Source: Clostridium homopropionicum DSM 5847
GTDB lineage: Bacteria; Bacillota; Clostridia; Clostridiales; Clostridiaceae
Assembly (NCBI RefSeq): GCF_001263795.1
Contig: NZ_LHUR01000047.1
Coordinates: 1 to 63,817 of the forward strand
Length of the DNA stretch: 63,817 nucleotides
Reading direction: 5' to 3'
The notes beneath the pieces are model-generated. The model saw nothing but the letters and a program-made list of their open reading frames with translations, did no database searches and had not been told where the DNA came from. How positions within the stretch are numbered: position 1 is the first letter of the stretch; each line of letters opens with the position of its first letter. Shown here one piece after another: positions 18,263-27,710 of the stretch. Both the position numbers and the translations under genes were made by a program.

Positions 18263-21200
18263 GTGAAGATAGAAAGAGAATAGATAATGCTCAAATGGGA
18301 GGCAGAAGAGGAGGCCCAATGGGTCAAATGGGAAGACCTGTAGAAAAAGCAAAGGACTTTAAAGGTACCTTTAAAAGACTTCTTCGTTACTTAAGACCTC
18401 ATAGAATTAATTTAATCATTGTATTAATATTTGCTATTTTAAGTACTTTATTTACCATATCTGCTCCCAAAATAACAAGTAAAGCAATGAATAAATTACA
18501 AGATGCTTATATGGCTCGTAAAATGATATCCGAAATGTCAAAGGGGCAAACTGAAGCAGTAAATAAAATGAAAGACAAAATGGGAGATGTTCAAATAGAA
18601 ACTGTAGACAAGATTAATGAAAAGATGATTGAAGGTCAGAAGAAAGCTGTAGATCAAATAACAAAAAGTATGGGCGATGCTCAAGTAACAGCAGTAAATG
18701 AAATTTACAAAAACATGGCTATTCAATTACATCAAGGTGTGGTTTCTGGACAAAAGACTGCCGTTGATAAAATAACCTCACAAATGGCTTTGGTTCAAAA
18801 GGGATTAATAGCTCAAATGCAAAAGAGTTCAACTCAGATGCCTCAGCAGGTAGATGCTAAGACAATTGATGCTATACAAAAATTAATGAAGCTTCCTATG
18901 ATTGATTCAATTAGTGATAGACAAACAAGGATTGAAACTACTATTAAATTTATTGATATTCTTGAAAGTATGCCTGCAAATGGCCAAATAGATACAAAAT
19001 CATTAGCTTCAGCAAAAGAATTATTAAGTCTTCCTATGCTTGATAGTGTTAAAAATTCACAAGAAAAGATCAATATAATAAAAAAGTTTATGGCTATGGC
19101 AAAAGATATGCCTGGTTCAAGTACTTCAATGCAGCTTGATACAAACACAATGAATAAAGCACTTGCAAAAATTCCTGAGATAAAAGATTTTAGTACTACT
19201 TCTAGCTCAAAATCAACAAATAAAATGAACCAAAAAGAAATAGACTCTGTTGAGAAGTTGATGAAGCTTCCAATGATTAATGAAATAAAAGATGCTAAAG
19301 AAAAAAGAAGTACTTTAATTCAACTTATTGATATATTTAAAAACATGCCTAATACTTCAGGGGCAAGTACTACAGCAAGCTCTGGAAGTCAGTTTAATTC
19401 GACAGATTTGCAAACTATTCAGGAATTATTAGCTTTACCGGATATAAGCAGTATTAAAGATCCAAATGAAAAGACAGCAGCTGTAATAAAATTGGTTGAT
19501 GTATTTAGCAAAATGCCTGATATGAATAAAGATAATGCAAAATCAGATGAGATGATGAATCCTGAGCAGCTTAAGAATGTTCAGCAATTACTTAAATTGC
19601 CTATGTTAGATAAAATAACTGATTCTACTGAAAAAACTAATGTTTTAAGCCAAATGCTTGATATATTCAGCAAAATGCCAGATATGGGTACAACTACTGA
19701 TAAAACTAACTCAGAAGATAAATTTGATTCTAAGAGTATAAAATCAGTACAAGAGTTTATTGCTTTGCCAAGGCTTGATACATTGAAAGATGCAAATCAA
19801 AAGGCTGACGTAGCTAAAAAGATTTTAGATTTAAGTAAGGAAATGGAAGGCACTATGGACAATGCTTCAACAAGTGCTAAAGATAATGTAAAGCTTACTG
19901 ATGATCAAATAAATTCAGCTATTACAGCAATAAGAGAAACTAATGGAGAATATGATTTCCATTACATTGGAGTTATTGCTCTAATACTAATAGGTATGTA
20001 TATAATAAGTGCCATTTTCAGTTTAATCATGGGTCTTGTAATGTCAGGTGTTGCTCAAAAGACAGTCCGTGATTTAAGAAGAGAAGTTGACGATAAGCTT
20101 ACTAGATTGCCGCTTAAATATTTTGATTCACATCCTCATGGAGATATACTAAGTCGTGTTACTAATGACGTTGATACTATAGCTACAACCTTACAACAAA
20201 GTTTAACGCAGATAATAACATCTGTTATAACTATAATTGGTTATATTATTATGATGCTTACAATAAGTCCTATTTTAACATTAATCGTAATAGCTACAAT
20301 GCCTTTATATGTTATTTCAACAGCGCTTATTGCAAAGAAGTCTCAAAAGTATTTCTCCGTTCAACAGAAAGAGCTTGGACAGCTTAGCGGACATGTAGAA
20401 GAAATGTATACAGGGCACAAAATAGTTAAAGCTTTTGGACATGAAAAAGACTCAATAGAAAAGTTTGAAGCTATAAATGACAGACTTAAGGATGCAGGTT
20501 GGAGAGCACAGTTTGTATCTGGAGTAATGTTCCCGCTTATGAACTTTATAAGTAACCTAGGATATGTGGGTATCAGTATAGTTGGCGGACTTTGGATTAC
20601 AAAAAGTTTGCTTGGTTTAGGTGATATACTAGCCTTTATACAATACTCAAGGTCTTTTACAATGCCAATTGTTCAGACTGCAAATATAGCAAATGTTATT
20701 CAATCAACAATTGCTTGTGCTGAGCGTGTATTCCAGATACTTGATGAAGAGGAGGAGCTTGCTGATAGCAAAGAAGCAGTGGTATTAGAAAATCCAAGAG
20801 GTGACGTTACCTTTGAACATGTAGACTTTAGATATAAGGAAGATGTTCCACTTATAGAAGATATGAATTTAGATATAAAACAGGGACACACAATTGCTAT
20901 TGTTGGACCAACAGGTGCAGGTAAAACAACTCTTGTTAATCTATTAATGCGTTTCTATGAAATAAATTCAGGTAAGATAAGCATTGATGGTGTTAACATA
21001 AAAGATATAAAACGCAGTGAGTTACGTAAAATGTTTGGTATGGTACTTCAAGATACATGGCTATATAATGGAACAATTAAGGATAATATAGCTTATGGAA
21101 AAGAAGGTTCAACTATGGAGGAAATTGTACGGGCAGCAAAAGCTGCTCATGCAGATCACTTTATAAGAACACTGCCTCAAGGTTATGATACAGTTCTTAA

Positions 21201-21540
21201 TGAAGAAGCAACTAATATTTCACAGGGACAAAAACAACTTTTAACTATTGCCAGGGCTATACTCGCAGATCCTACAATTTTAATTCTTGATGAGGCTACA
21301 AGTAGCGTTGATACAAGAACAGAAGTATTAATTCAAAAGGCTATGGCTAATTTAATGGAAGGTAGAACAAGTTTTGTAATTGCTCACAGACTTTCTACCA
21401 TACGTGACGCTGAACTTATACTAGTTATGGATAAGGGAAGAGTTATTGAAATGGGTAACCATAAGGAATTGATTAGTAAGGGTGGCTTCTATGCTAATCT
21501 TTACAATAGTCAATTTACTAATTCAGAAGAAGCAGTATAA
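18259..21540 (+). CDS. Heterodimeric ABC exporter subunit with giant extracellular-loop insertion
   Basis: 1093 residues, whereas family partners (TM288, BmrD, LmrD) are about 600-670. After TM1 (about 50-72) an insertion of ~470 residues (about 90-565) lies before TM2 (FHYIGVIALILIGMYIISAI), so topology puts it outside. It holds four 15-residue repeats and six LPM-type repeats. The rest is normal: Walker A GPTGAGKTTL, signature NISQGQKQLL (Gln for the first Gly) and Walker B LILDEATSS with the catalytic Glu. Thus this half supplies the active Walker B. The insertion may bind substrate, wall or a partner; its role is not known. Confidence 0.9.
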   Translation: MSEDRKRIDNAQMGGRRGGPMGQMGRPVEKAKDFKGTFKRLLRYLRPHRINLIIVLIFAILSTLFTISAPKITSKAMNKLQDAYMARKMISEMSKGQTEAVNKMKDKMGDVQIETVDKINEKMIEGQKKAVDQITKSMGDAQVTAVNEIYKNMAIQLHQGVVSGQKTAVDKITSQMALVQKGLIAQMQKSSTQMPQQVDAKTIDAIQKLMKLPMIDSISDRQTRIETTIKFIDILESMPANGQIDTKSLASAKELLSLPMLDSVKNSQEKINIIKKFMAMAKDMPGSSTSMQLDTNTMNKALAKIPEIKDFSTTSSSKSTNKMNQKEIDSVEKLMKLPMINEIKDAKEKRSTLIQLIDIFKNMPNTSGASTTASSGSQFNSTDLQTIQELLALPDISSIKDPNEKTAAVIKLVDVFSKMPDMNKDNAKSDEMMNPEQLKNVQQLLKLPMLDKITDSTEKTNVLSQMLDIFSKMPDMGTTTDKTNSEDKFDSKSIKSVQEFIALPRLDTLKDANQKADVAKKILDLSKEMEGTMDNASTSAKDNVKLTDDQINSAITAIRETNGEYDFHYIGVIALILIGMYIISAIFSLIMGLVMSGVAQKTVRDLRREVDDKLTRLPLKYFDSHPHGDILSRVTNDVDTIATTLQQSLTQIITSVITIIGYIIMMLTISPILTLIVIATMPLYVISTALIAKKSQKYFSVQQKELGQLSGHVEEMYTGHKIVKAFGHEKDSIEKFEAINDRLKDAGWRAQFVSGVMFPLMNFISNLGYVGISIVGGLWITKSLLGLGDILAFIQYSRSFTMPIVQTANIANVIQSTIACAERVFQILDEEEELADSKEAVVLENPRGDVTFEHVDFRYKEDVPLIEDMNLDIKQGHTIAIVGPTGAGKTTLVNLLMRFYEINSGKISIDGVNIKDIKRSELRKMFGMVLQDTWLYNGTIKDNIAYGKEGSTMEEIVRAAKAAHADHFIRTLPQGYDTVLNEEATNISQGQKQLLTIARAILADPTILILDEATSSVDTRTEVLIQKAMANLMEGRTSFVIAHRLSTIRDAELILVMDKGRVIEMGNHKELISKGGFYANLYNSQFTNSEEAV
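18544..18723 (+). repeat. Four 45-bp coding tandem repeats
   Basis: Start points 18544, 18589, 18634 and 18679 give four 15-residue units: GQTEAVNKMKDKMGD, VQIETVDKINEKMIE, GQKKAVDQITKSMGD and AQVTAVNEIYKNMAI. The helical pattern suggests a coiled stalk. A fifth, displaced unit (GQKTAVDKITSQMA) follows. Confidence 0.8.
18850..19850 (+). repeat. Six LPM-type protein repeats, period 45-56 residues
   Basis: Repeat cores are KLMKLPMIDSISD, ELLSLPMLDSVKN, KLMKLPMINEIKD, ELLALPDISSIKD, QLLKLPMLDKITD and EFIALPRLDTLKD. Each is followed by a second helix ending in MP or similar (IDILESMP, VDVFSKMP, LDIFSKMP). A shortened unit (ALAKIPEIKDF) sits between the second and third. The last four are 55-56 residues apart. 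Serine/threonine-rich linkers join them. Confidence 0.8.
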
Positions 21541-21547
21541 AAATAAG

Positions 21548-21592
21548 AAAGCATCTAAAGGTTTGAAAAATCAAATCTATAGATGCTTTTGT
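21548..21592. terminator. Terminator after exporter operon
   Basis: AAAGCATCTA (21548-21557) pairs with TAGATGCTTTT (21580-21590). A and T runs on both sides suit both this operon and the convergent reductase gene. Confidence 0.8.
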
Positions 21593-21632
21593 TTCATTAA
21601 TTTTTAGAAATATGCAATTTTAATTGTAATAT

Positions 21633-22424
21633 CTATAGAAAAAATATTGAAATGATACTTCCTGCAATTCTTGCCAGTTTTATCTTTATTGGATTTGAAT
21701 TATGAGGTATATAGTAGCTGCAGGTCTTTTCAAGCCAACCTTTATTTTCCCAATAGGAACAATCAAAGGTGTTTTGCTCCTTTATAACTTTTTGCCAGCA
21801 TTTTTGTTGTACTTTAAATACCATAAGTGAATAAAATGAAGGATATTCAGCTCTATGATCATGGATAGAACTAAATAACTTATTTGCAATAACTTTGATA
21901 TCATTGCCATAACGAGATTTAATCTGGTCATTTTCCATTAAAGCACCAGCTCGGAACTTACCTTGTGCAGAAACATGAAATCCCCATGTGAGTAGAGCTG
22001 ATTTTATTGTTTTTATTGAATGATTTGAGGAACCACCGCCTGAGGTTACAACAATCACTGCAGTCTTATGCGCAAAGGCAGGTCGATGACAATTAAATGC
22101 CATGCGATCAATCCAATTTTTCATTATACCGTTTATATCTTCAACATACACAGGACTTGCAAATATTACACCATCAGCTTGGATAATTTTATCTCTAATA
22201 TTTAAAAGCGTATCCTTCAAAGGACAAAAATCTTCACCCTTATCAAAGCAAACTCGACAACCTCTACAAAGCTTAATATCTGAGTCAGCTAGATGTATTT
22301 GTTCACACTCTGCCTTTAAGCCTTTTTCAATTGACATATATAAAAAATCTTCTTCAATATGTTTTACAATACGTTCTGTATTTCCATTTTTTCTAGCACT
22401 ACTAATAATAGAAATTATTCTCAT
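21633..22424 (-). CDS. NAD(P)H-dependent flavodoxin-fold oxidoreductase
   Basis: 263 residues. The N-terminal flavodoxin-like fold has the FMN phosphate loop SSARKNGNTERI and the segment ADGVIFASPVYVEDINGIMK, as in NADPH-dependent FMN reductase/iron-sulfur flavoproteins. A cysteine motif CRGCRVCFDKGEDFC follows strand two, typical of the multimeric flavodoxin group. The C-terminal ~90 residues are basic and family-variable. Start chosen at ATG 22424, where AAAGGGG precedes; an in-frame ATG at 22457 has no site. The electron acceptor is unknown. Confidence 0.85.
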   Translation of the reverse strand: MRIISIISSARKNGNTERIVKHIEEDFLYMSIEKGLKAECEQIHLADSDIKLCRGCRVCFDKGEDFCPLKDTLLNIRDKIIQADGVIFASPVYVEDINGIMKNWIDRMAFNCHRPAFAHKTAVIVVTSGGGSSNHSIKTIKSALLTWGFHVSAQGKFRAGALMENDQIKSRYGNDIKVIANKLFSSIHDHRAEYPSFYSLMVFKVQQKCWQKVIKEQNTFDCSYWENKGWLEKTCSYYIPHNSNPIKIKLARIAGSIISIFFL

Positions 22425-22596
22425 CTTTTTAATCCCCTTTAGTAACAGGTTTTTCATCTATAAAAATAGAGAAGATATGCTTTCAATTTATCTATACATA
22501 TACGTAATAGAAAATAACAGGACTACATTCTAATTATAACATTATTTTCAATATAATTAAGGTTTAAATAGTAAGAAAAGCTCTGCTGTAAAATAA

Positions 22597-22642
22597 AAAC
22601 CATCTGAATTTTGCTATTACGTGGCTGGAATTTAGATGGTTT
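22597..22642 (-). terminator. Terminator after ltaE
   Basis: AAACCATCTGAATT (22597-22610) and AATTTAGATGGTTT (22629-22642) form a long stem. Read on the minus strand it lies downstream of the threonine aldolase gene. Confidence 0.75.
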
Positions 22643-22680
22643 CTTAGTACATATTGCTTTTTCAAAAATGTAAATTAAAA

Positions 22681-23709
22681 TTAACAAGTGAGATTTTTTA
22701 AATCTTTTAGGAAAGCTTTAACCGCATCTTCTTTTGTAGCCCAGGAGGTTACAAGACGAACTGAGGAGCTGTCTTCGTCAATCTTTGACCATACCAAAAA
22801 TGAATATTTTTCTTGTAGTTTTTCAATGATTTTGTTAGGAAAAATAGGAAATATCTGATTTGATGGTGAATAGGTTAAAAACTTATAACCCATTGATTCA
22901 ATATTTTTTCTAAGCAAGTCAGCCATTTTGTTTGCATGCTTTGCCAGATCAAAATAAAGCTCATCCTTAAAAAGTTCTAGAAACTGTATTCCTAAAACCC
23001 TTCCTTTAGCTAGCAGTGCACCTTTTTGCTTCATGTGGAATCTGAAATCCTCTTTTAAAGAATCTTTACAGATTACTAGTGCTTCACCAAATAGGGCTCC
23101 ATTTTTTGTGCCACCAATATAAAAAGCATCCGTTAATTTGGCAATATCTGAAAGCTGCAAATCATTTTCCTTAGAGCATAAAGCAGATCCTAGTCTTGCT
23201 CCGTCCATAAATAGAATTAGATTATTTTTCTTGCAGAAGCTACTTAGTTGTTCAAGCTCGGTCTTTGAATAAATTGAGCCTACTTCAGTAGGATTTGATA
23301 TATAAACTAGTTTAGGCTTTACCATATGTTCATCCGTATGCATACCTAGGGCAGATTTTATATGATCAGGGCTAAGTTTTCCGTCATTAACTTCTACTGA
23401 AATTACCTTATGACCTGTAGCTTCTATAGAGCCTGTTTCATGAGTAAAGATATGGCCAGTGTTTGCAGCTATTGCTGCTTCGTGAGGTCTTAGGAAAGCT
23501 GAGATAGTAATAAGATTAGTTTGAGTACCTCCTGATAAAAAATGAATATCAATATTGCTCAATTTAATTTTCTGCTTTAACAGTTCAGCTGCTTCAAGTG
23601 TATAGTGGTCCTCTCCATAACCATCTACCTGCTCAAGGTTGGATTCTATTAGTGCATTTAATATTCTTGGATTAGTGCCTTCACTATAATCGTTCTTAAA
23701 ACTGTACAT
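22681..23709 (-). CDS. ltaE: Low-specificity L-threonine aldolase
   Basis: PLP enzyme of 342 residues cleaving L-threonine or allo-threonine to glycine and acetaldehyde. Family landmarks are FLSGGTQTNL, HIFTHETGSIEATGHK, the Asp of LILFMDGARLGSAL that contacts the cofactor, and the Schiff-base lysine in GGTKNGALFGEAL. Length is normal. AAAGGAGG stands before the ATG. It is a single gene with its own terminator. Related beta-eliminating lyases share the fold, but this motif set fits threonine aldolase. Confidence 0.9.
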   Translation of the reverse strand: MYSFKNDYSEGTNPRILNALIESNLEQVDGYGEDHYTLEAAELLKQKIKLSNIDIHFLSGGTQTNLITISAFLRPHEAAIAANTGHIFTHETGSIEATGHKVISVEVNDGKLSPDHIKSALGMHTDEHMVKPKLVYISNPTEVGSIYSKTELEQLSSFCKKNNLILFMDGARLGSALCSKENDLQLSDIAKLTDAFYIGGTKNGALFGEALVICKDSLKEDFRFHMKQKGALLAKGRVLGIQFLELFKDELYFDLAKHANKMADLLRKNIESMGYKFLTYSPSNQIFPIFPNKIIEKLQEKYSFLVWSKIDEDSSSVRLVTSWATKEDAVKAFLKDLKNLTC

Positions 23710-23800
23710 TTTATTGTGCCTCCTTTTGAACTTACATTACAGATAGATTGTATCATAAATATTATTATTTATACCTTTAAACTTTAATTAAAAAATAACT

Positions 23801-23831
23801 TTGTAGTAAAATTAGTTATTTATGGTATAAT
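23801..23831 (+). promoter_or_regulatory. Possible promoter of the CNNM-type gene
   Basis: A perfect TATAAT (23826-23831) has TTGTAG (23801-23806) upstream, but the 19-base spacer is long. Placed 70 bp before the start codon. Confidence 0.4.
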
Positions 23832-23901
23832 GATAATTATAATTTAGGATAGTTTTATAAATAATAAAGATATACTGACTTGGGAGGAGAACTGCTAATA
23901 T

Positions 23902-25197
23902 ATGATTATCTTAGCAAATATCGTTATTGCATTATTATTGGTATTTATGAATGCTTTTTTCGTTGCCACAGAGTTTGCCATGGTTAAAGTGCGAAAGTCA
24001 AGAATAGAAACCTTAGTTATCGAAGGAGATAAAAGAGCAAAACACACTTTAAAGGTTGTTAAAGATTTAAATGATTACTTATCAGCATGTCAGCTAGGGA
24101 TAACTTTAGCATCTTTAGGCTTAGGGTGGGTAGGGGAACCGGCTGTTGCGGGTTTGTTAAAGCCGTTATTTAATTTATTTAATCTTTCAGAAACTGCTGT
24201 ACACTCAATTTCATTCATAATAGGATTCTCAATTATTACGGGATTTCACATTGTACTTGGGGAATTAGCTCCTAAATCATTAGCAATTATAAGTGCAGAA
24301 AAGATAGCTATGGGTACAGCCTTACCACTTATAATGTTTTATAAAGTAACTTATCCAGTTATGTGGCTTTTTAATCATAGTACTGATTTGGTATTAAAGA
24401 TATTTGGGATTTCACAAGTTGATGAACATGAAGCTGCTCATACGGATGAAGAAATAAAGTTATTGGTGGAAGAAAGTTATAAACATGGTTTAATAGATAA
24501 AACTGAATTAACTTTTGTAGACAATATTTTTGACTTTTCTGAGAAAACCGTAAAGGAAATAATGATACCTCGTACAGATATGGCATGTATTTTTTTAGAG
24601 GATTCTTTCGAGGAAATTATAACATATGCCTTATCTGAACAGTTAACAAGATACCCAGTATGCAAGGAAAGCAAAGATAATGTTCTTGGTTTTGTTCACA
24701 TAAAGGATTTATATAAGCAGAAAATTGAGAGCAATAATCAAAATATAGAAGACATTATTCGTGAGATTAAGTTTGTTCCAGAATCTATGTCAATAAGTGA
24801 ATTATTAAAAGTATTTAAAAGAGAAAAAGTACAAATGGCTATAGTTATTGATGAGTATGGAGGAACATTTGGATTAGTAACTATTGAAGATATTTTAGAA
24901 GAGATCGTTGGAGAAATTCAGGATGAGTTTGATGAAGAAGGCTACGAAATCGCTAAAACTGAAGATGGTAATTATATTGTAGATGGAAAAGTCATAATTG
25001 ATGATATTAATGAACTGTTAGAAACAGAAATTGAAGTTGAAAATATTGATACCATTGGAGGATGGGTTTACTCACAGTTAACGGCATATCCTCAAATTAA
25101 TGATAAAGTTACCTATGAAAATTATCAATTTATTATATTAAAATGTGATAGGAAGAGAATAAGCAGAGTACTAATTAAAAAGTTACCAGAAGAATAA
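23902..25197 (+). CDS. CNNM/CorC-type membrane protein (hemolysin C family)
   Basis: 431 residues: a DUF21/CNNM transmembrane domain (about 1-195, starting NIVIALLLVFMNAFFVATEFAMVK), two CBS domains (about 210-330, MIPRTDMACI and FVHIKDLY), and the CorC_HlyC C-terminal domain (about 345-430). Members are linked to magnesium/cobalt efflux or divalent metal homeostasis; the older hemolysin name rests on weak evidence. GGGAGGAG precedes the ATG. It forms a one-gene unit with a terminator. Confidence 0.88.
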   Translation: MIILANIVIALLLVFMNAFFVATEFAMVKVRKSRIETLVIEGDKRAKHTLKVVKDLNDYLSACQLGITLASLGLGWVGEPAVAGLLKPLFNLFNLSETAVHSISFIIGFSIITGFHIVLGELAPKSLAIISAEKIAMGTALPLIMFYKVTYPVMWLFNHSTDLVLKIFGISQVDEHEAAHTDEEIKLLVEESYKHGLIDKTELTFVDNIFDFSEKTVKEIMIPRTDMACIFLEDSFEEIITYALSEQLTRYPVCKESKDNVLGFVHIKDLYKQKIESNNQNIEDIIREIKFVPESMSISELLKVFKREKVQMAIVIDEYGGTFGLVTIEDILEEIVGEIQDEFDEEGYEIAKTEDGNYIVDGKVIIDDINELLETEIEVENIDTIGGWVYSQLTAYPQINDKVTYENYQFIILKCDRKRISRVLIKKLPEE

Positions 25198-25199
25198 TT

Positions 25200-25246
25200 A
25201 AAACAACTCTTATAGTTAAACTTATTAGCGATAAGAGTTGTTTTTT
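25200..25246. terminator. Shared convergent terminator
   Basis: AAAACAACTCTTAT (25200-25213) pairs with ATAAGAGTTGTTTTTT (25231-25246). It ends the CNNM gene on one strand and the eight-gene ubi/ABC operon on the other. Confidence 0.88.
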
Positions 25247-25988
25247 AAGCTTTCCATTTACATACCGTCTCTTCTAAAGCATCTATCAAAATAAAAATAA
25301 TAAAACCTAATATACTTAATACTATTATACCAGCATACATTCCAATATAATCTATTCTAGTCCAAGCATCTAAAATATAATAACCTATACCATATTGGGT
25401 TCCATAGCCTTCAGTAAAAAATAATATAGAAAGTGCTGTTCCTATAGAAAGTCTTAAGCTTGTGAGCAATTCTGGCAGTATAGCTGGTACTGTAACATTT
25501 GCGAATATTTGAAGCTTTGAGGCTCCAAGACTTTTTAAGGGTCCATAGGTATCAGAAGGAATATTTAGTATGGCATCCCTAACAGTTACAATAATCTGAA
25601 ACACTAATATTAATATTATTATTATAATTTTTGATATATCACCAAGCCCAAATAAAAGAATTACTATAGGCAGTAAGGCAGTCTTAGGAATAGGGTAAGA
25701 AAAATAAACTAATGGATTCAATATTTTATTCCATATACTCGAATAAGCCATTAATAATCCTAAAGATACACCTAAAACTAGAGAAATGCTAATTCCACTA
25801 ACTACCCTGTACAAGCTTGCTAAGATATGGGTATATAACTTTTCGTCATACAAGTTACTCATATTAATGTATACATCTATTGGCTTTGGTAGAACTTTTA
25901 AGTTAATTATTATTGATAGAAGGTACCATAAAATATTAACCATTAAAAAACCTTGAAGGAAAATCTTAATCTTTTTTATTGTATTCAC
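25245..25988 (-). CDS. ABC importer permease, SsuC/TauC type
   Basis: 247 residues with about six membrane helices and the importer EAA-like loop (PLKSLGASKLQIFANVTVPAILPELLTSLR), which contacts the ATPase. The family imports sulfonates, nitrate, taurine, thiamine precursors or aromatic acids. GTG at 25988 overlaps the ATPase stop (GTGA) and has AGGGTGG upstream, so it is preferred over the GTG at 25997. Last gene of the eight-gene operon, so the substrate is probably the precursor processed by the UbiA/UbiD enzymes encoded upstream. Confidence 0.9.
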   Translation of the reverse strand: MNTIKKIKIFLQGFLMVNILWYLLSIIINLKVLPKPIDVYINMSNLYDEKLYTHILASLYRVVSGISISLVLGVSLGLLMAYSSIWNKILNPLVYFSYPIPKTALLPIVILLFGLGDISKIIIIILILVFQIIVTVRDAILNIPSDTYGPLKSLGASKLQIFANVTVPAILPELLTSLRLSIGTALSILFFTEGYGTQYGIGYYILDAWTRIDYIGMYAGIIVLSILGFIIFILIDALEETVCKWKA

Positions 25989-26740
25989 AGTGACCACCCT
26001 TTTTTTATAATGCCTCTTAAATACGATGATAATCTAATATATTCTTCACTTTGTCTTAAATTTTCAGTGTTAAAAAGGGGATTATTAATTATTTCTACTA
26101 TGGTACCAGGGCAATTGGACATAATTACAATCTTTTTTCCCATATATATAGCTTCTTCAATGCTGTGTGTTACAAATAGTGTAGTAATTTTATATTGATT
26201 CCATAAACTTATGAAAAGTTCTTGAGCTTCTTCTCTTGTAAGAGCATCTAAGGCTGAAAATGGCTCGTCCATCAATAGTAAGTCTGGATTCATTATAAAG
26301 GCTCTAGCAATTGCAACCCTTTGCTTCTGGCCTCCGCTTAACTCACTTGGGTATCTCTCCTTTAAATGATTAATATTTAATTTATTTAAAATATGTTCAA
26401 TTCTTTCATTCAGAGTATCATCAATTGAGTTTCCTTTTATTTTTAGAGAAAGTAAGTAGTTTTTTTCAACAGTCTTCCAAGGAAGAAGCCCAAAGTTTTG
26501 AGGTATAAATCCTATATTATGCTGTTTTGGATTTAATGGATGATTGTTGAGCAATACTTCTTCATGAAAAACTGGTATTAGTCCACTTAGAGTATGAAGC
26601 AAAGTGGATTTTCCGCAGCCAGAGGGACCTATAACTGCATATATTTCTCCTGCTTCTATTCTCATACTAATAGGGCCTAATGCTTTCACTATTCTTTTAT
26701 TGGAATTATAACTTACAGAAAGATTATTTATCTCAAGCAT
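25985..26740 (-). CDS. ABC importer ATPase, SsuB/TauB type
   Basis: 251 residues with Walker A GPSGCGKST, Q-loop FIPQNFGLLPW, signature LSGGQKQRVAIARAF, Walker B LLLMDEPFSALD and the switch His in VTHSIEEA. GGAGG fits the ATG at 26740; an ATG at 26752 in frame contains that site. It energises the permease downstream and works with the lipoprotein gene just upstream. Nothing in it reports the substrate. Confidence 0.93.
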   Translation of the reverse strand: MLEINNLSVSYNSNKRIVKALGPISMRIEAGEIYAVIGPSGCGKSTLLHTLSGLIPVFHEEVLLNNHPLNPKQHNIGFIPQNFGLLPWKTVEKNYLLSLKIKGNSIDDTLNERIEHILNKLNINHLKERYPSELSGGQKQRVAIARAFIMNPDLLLMDEPFSALDALTREEAQELFISLWNQYKITTLFVTHSIEEAIYMGKKIVIMSNCPGTIVEIINNPLFNTENLRQSEEYIRLSSYLRGIIKKGWSL

Positions 26741-26756
26741 AGAATCCTCCATAAGA

Positions 26757-27707
26757 TTAGTTAACCCCTATATCATTCATTAGACTCTTAGGGTCAAGAT
26801 TCTTTTTTACAAGTCCTTTATTTATTGTCCAATCAATAGCTTCTTTAACTTCAGCCTCTGATGGAAGGATATTCTTCCTGAATTTAGGCAGTTTAATCTT
26901 ACCTTTCATATCTGCAGAGTATCCAACGGTTTTTATTATTGCATCCTCAAATTCTGTTATAGAAGTATTGTTTAGATAATCAACAGCTTTATTATAAGCT
27001 CTGTAAAAGGCCTTGATATCGTTAGCTTTAGCATCTACTGATTTTTGTGTAAAGGCTGATATTGAAGAATAAATTCCAATACTTCTTGCGCTTCCAAGAA
27101 GTATACCCCCATCTTTAATAGCAAGACTGGAGAAGGGTTCTGGAAGTAAGGCTGCGTCAACATTATTATTTCTTAACATTTCAAGTCTAGTAGGAATAGG
27201 AGGAACTATTGATTTTTTTACAGCTTCAGGTTTAAGTGAGTTTTTCTCAAGTATTTTATCTAGGGAATATTCAATTGCTGTTTTTTCAGATATAGCTACA
27301 CTTTTACCGTTAATGTCCTTTATTGATTTTATTCCGGTTTTGCCATTTGCTATTAGCATAAAATCGCCATCAGTAACTCCGGTTATTTTCACATCAAAAT
27401 CTGCATTTTGGTAAAGACAGATAGCCACTTCATCGCCAATTATTCCATCAAGTTTTCCAGCTTGCAGTGCGGCATCTCTATCTTTAGAGTTTTTAAATAT
27501 TTGGAAGTTAACATCTACCCCTTCTTCTTTAAAAAAGCCCTTTTCATTAGCTATTACAAATGGAACAGCATCTACAGACCCCATAGCTCCGAAGTTTAAG
27601 GTTTGTTTGGAGGAAGTCCCCGCGTTTTTAGAAGGCGAACAAGCTACTAAGGATACTGCGAACATAGAAGTTATAATTAGTGAAAATATTTTTTTATAAT
27701 TAATCAT
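26757..27707 (-). CDS. Substrate-binding lipoprotein, SsuA/TauA/NMT1 type
   Basis: 316 residues. The signal peptide ends in the lipobox SLVAC, so Cys23 should be lipid-anchored outside the membrane. The body is the NMT1/SsuA-type two-lobe fold (FGAMGSVDAVPFVIANEKGFFKEEGVDV; ALLPEPFSSLAIKDGG). Relatives bind alkanesulfonates, taurine, pyrimidine precursors of thiamine, or aromatic acids. It starts 3 bases after ubiX stops, with GGGGGA lying inside the ubiX end, so uptake and modification are co-expressed. Confidence 0.9.
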   Translation of the reverse strand: MINYKKIFSLIITSMFAVSLVACSPSKNAGTSSKQTLNFGAMGSVDAVPFVIANEKGFFKEEGVDVNFQIFKNSKDRDAALQAGKLDGIIGDEVAICLYQNADFDVKITGVTDGDFMLIANGKTGIKSIKDINGKSVAISEKTAIEYSLDKILEKNSLKPEAVKKSIVPPIPTRLEMLRNNNVDAALLPEPFSSLAIKDGGILLGSARSIGIYSSISAFTQKSVDAKANDIKAFYRAYNKAVDYLNNTSITEFEDAIIKTVGYSADMKGKIKLPKFRKNILPSEAEVKEAIDWTINKGLVKKNLDPKSLMNDIGVN

Positions 27708-27710
27708 TTA

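Noticed and set aside
18843-19148. 101-residue minus-strand ORF
   Set aside because: Antisense to the repeat insertion of the ABC exporter; explained by the periodic codons there.
22102-22533. 143-residue plus-strand ORF
   Set aside because: Antisense to the flavodoxin-fold reductase, whose FMN and cysteine motifs are clear on the other strand.
23902-25197. Haemolysin toxin
   Set aside because: The hemolysin C name is historical; the CNNM, CBS and CorC domains point to metal homeostasis, and no secretion signal or toxin fold is seen.
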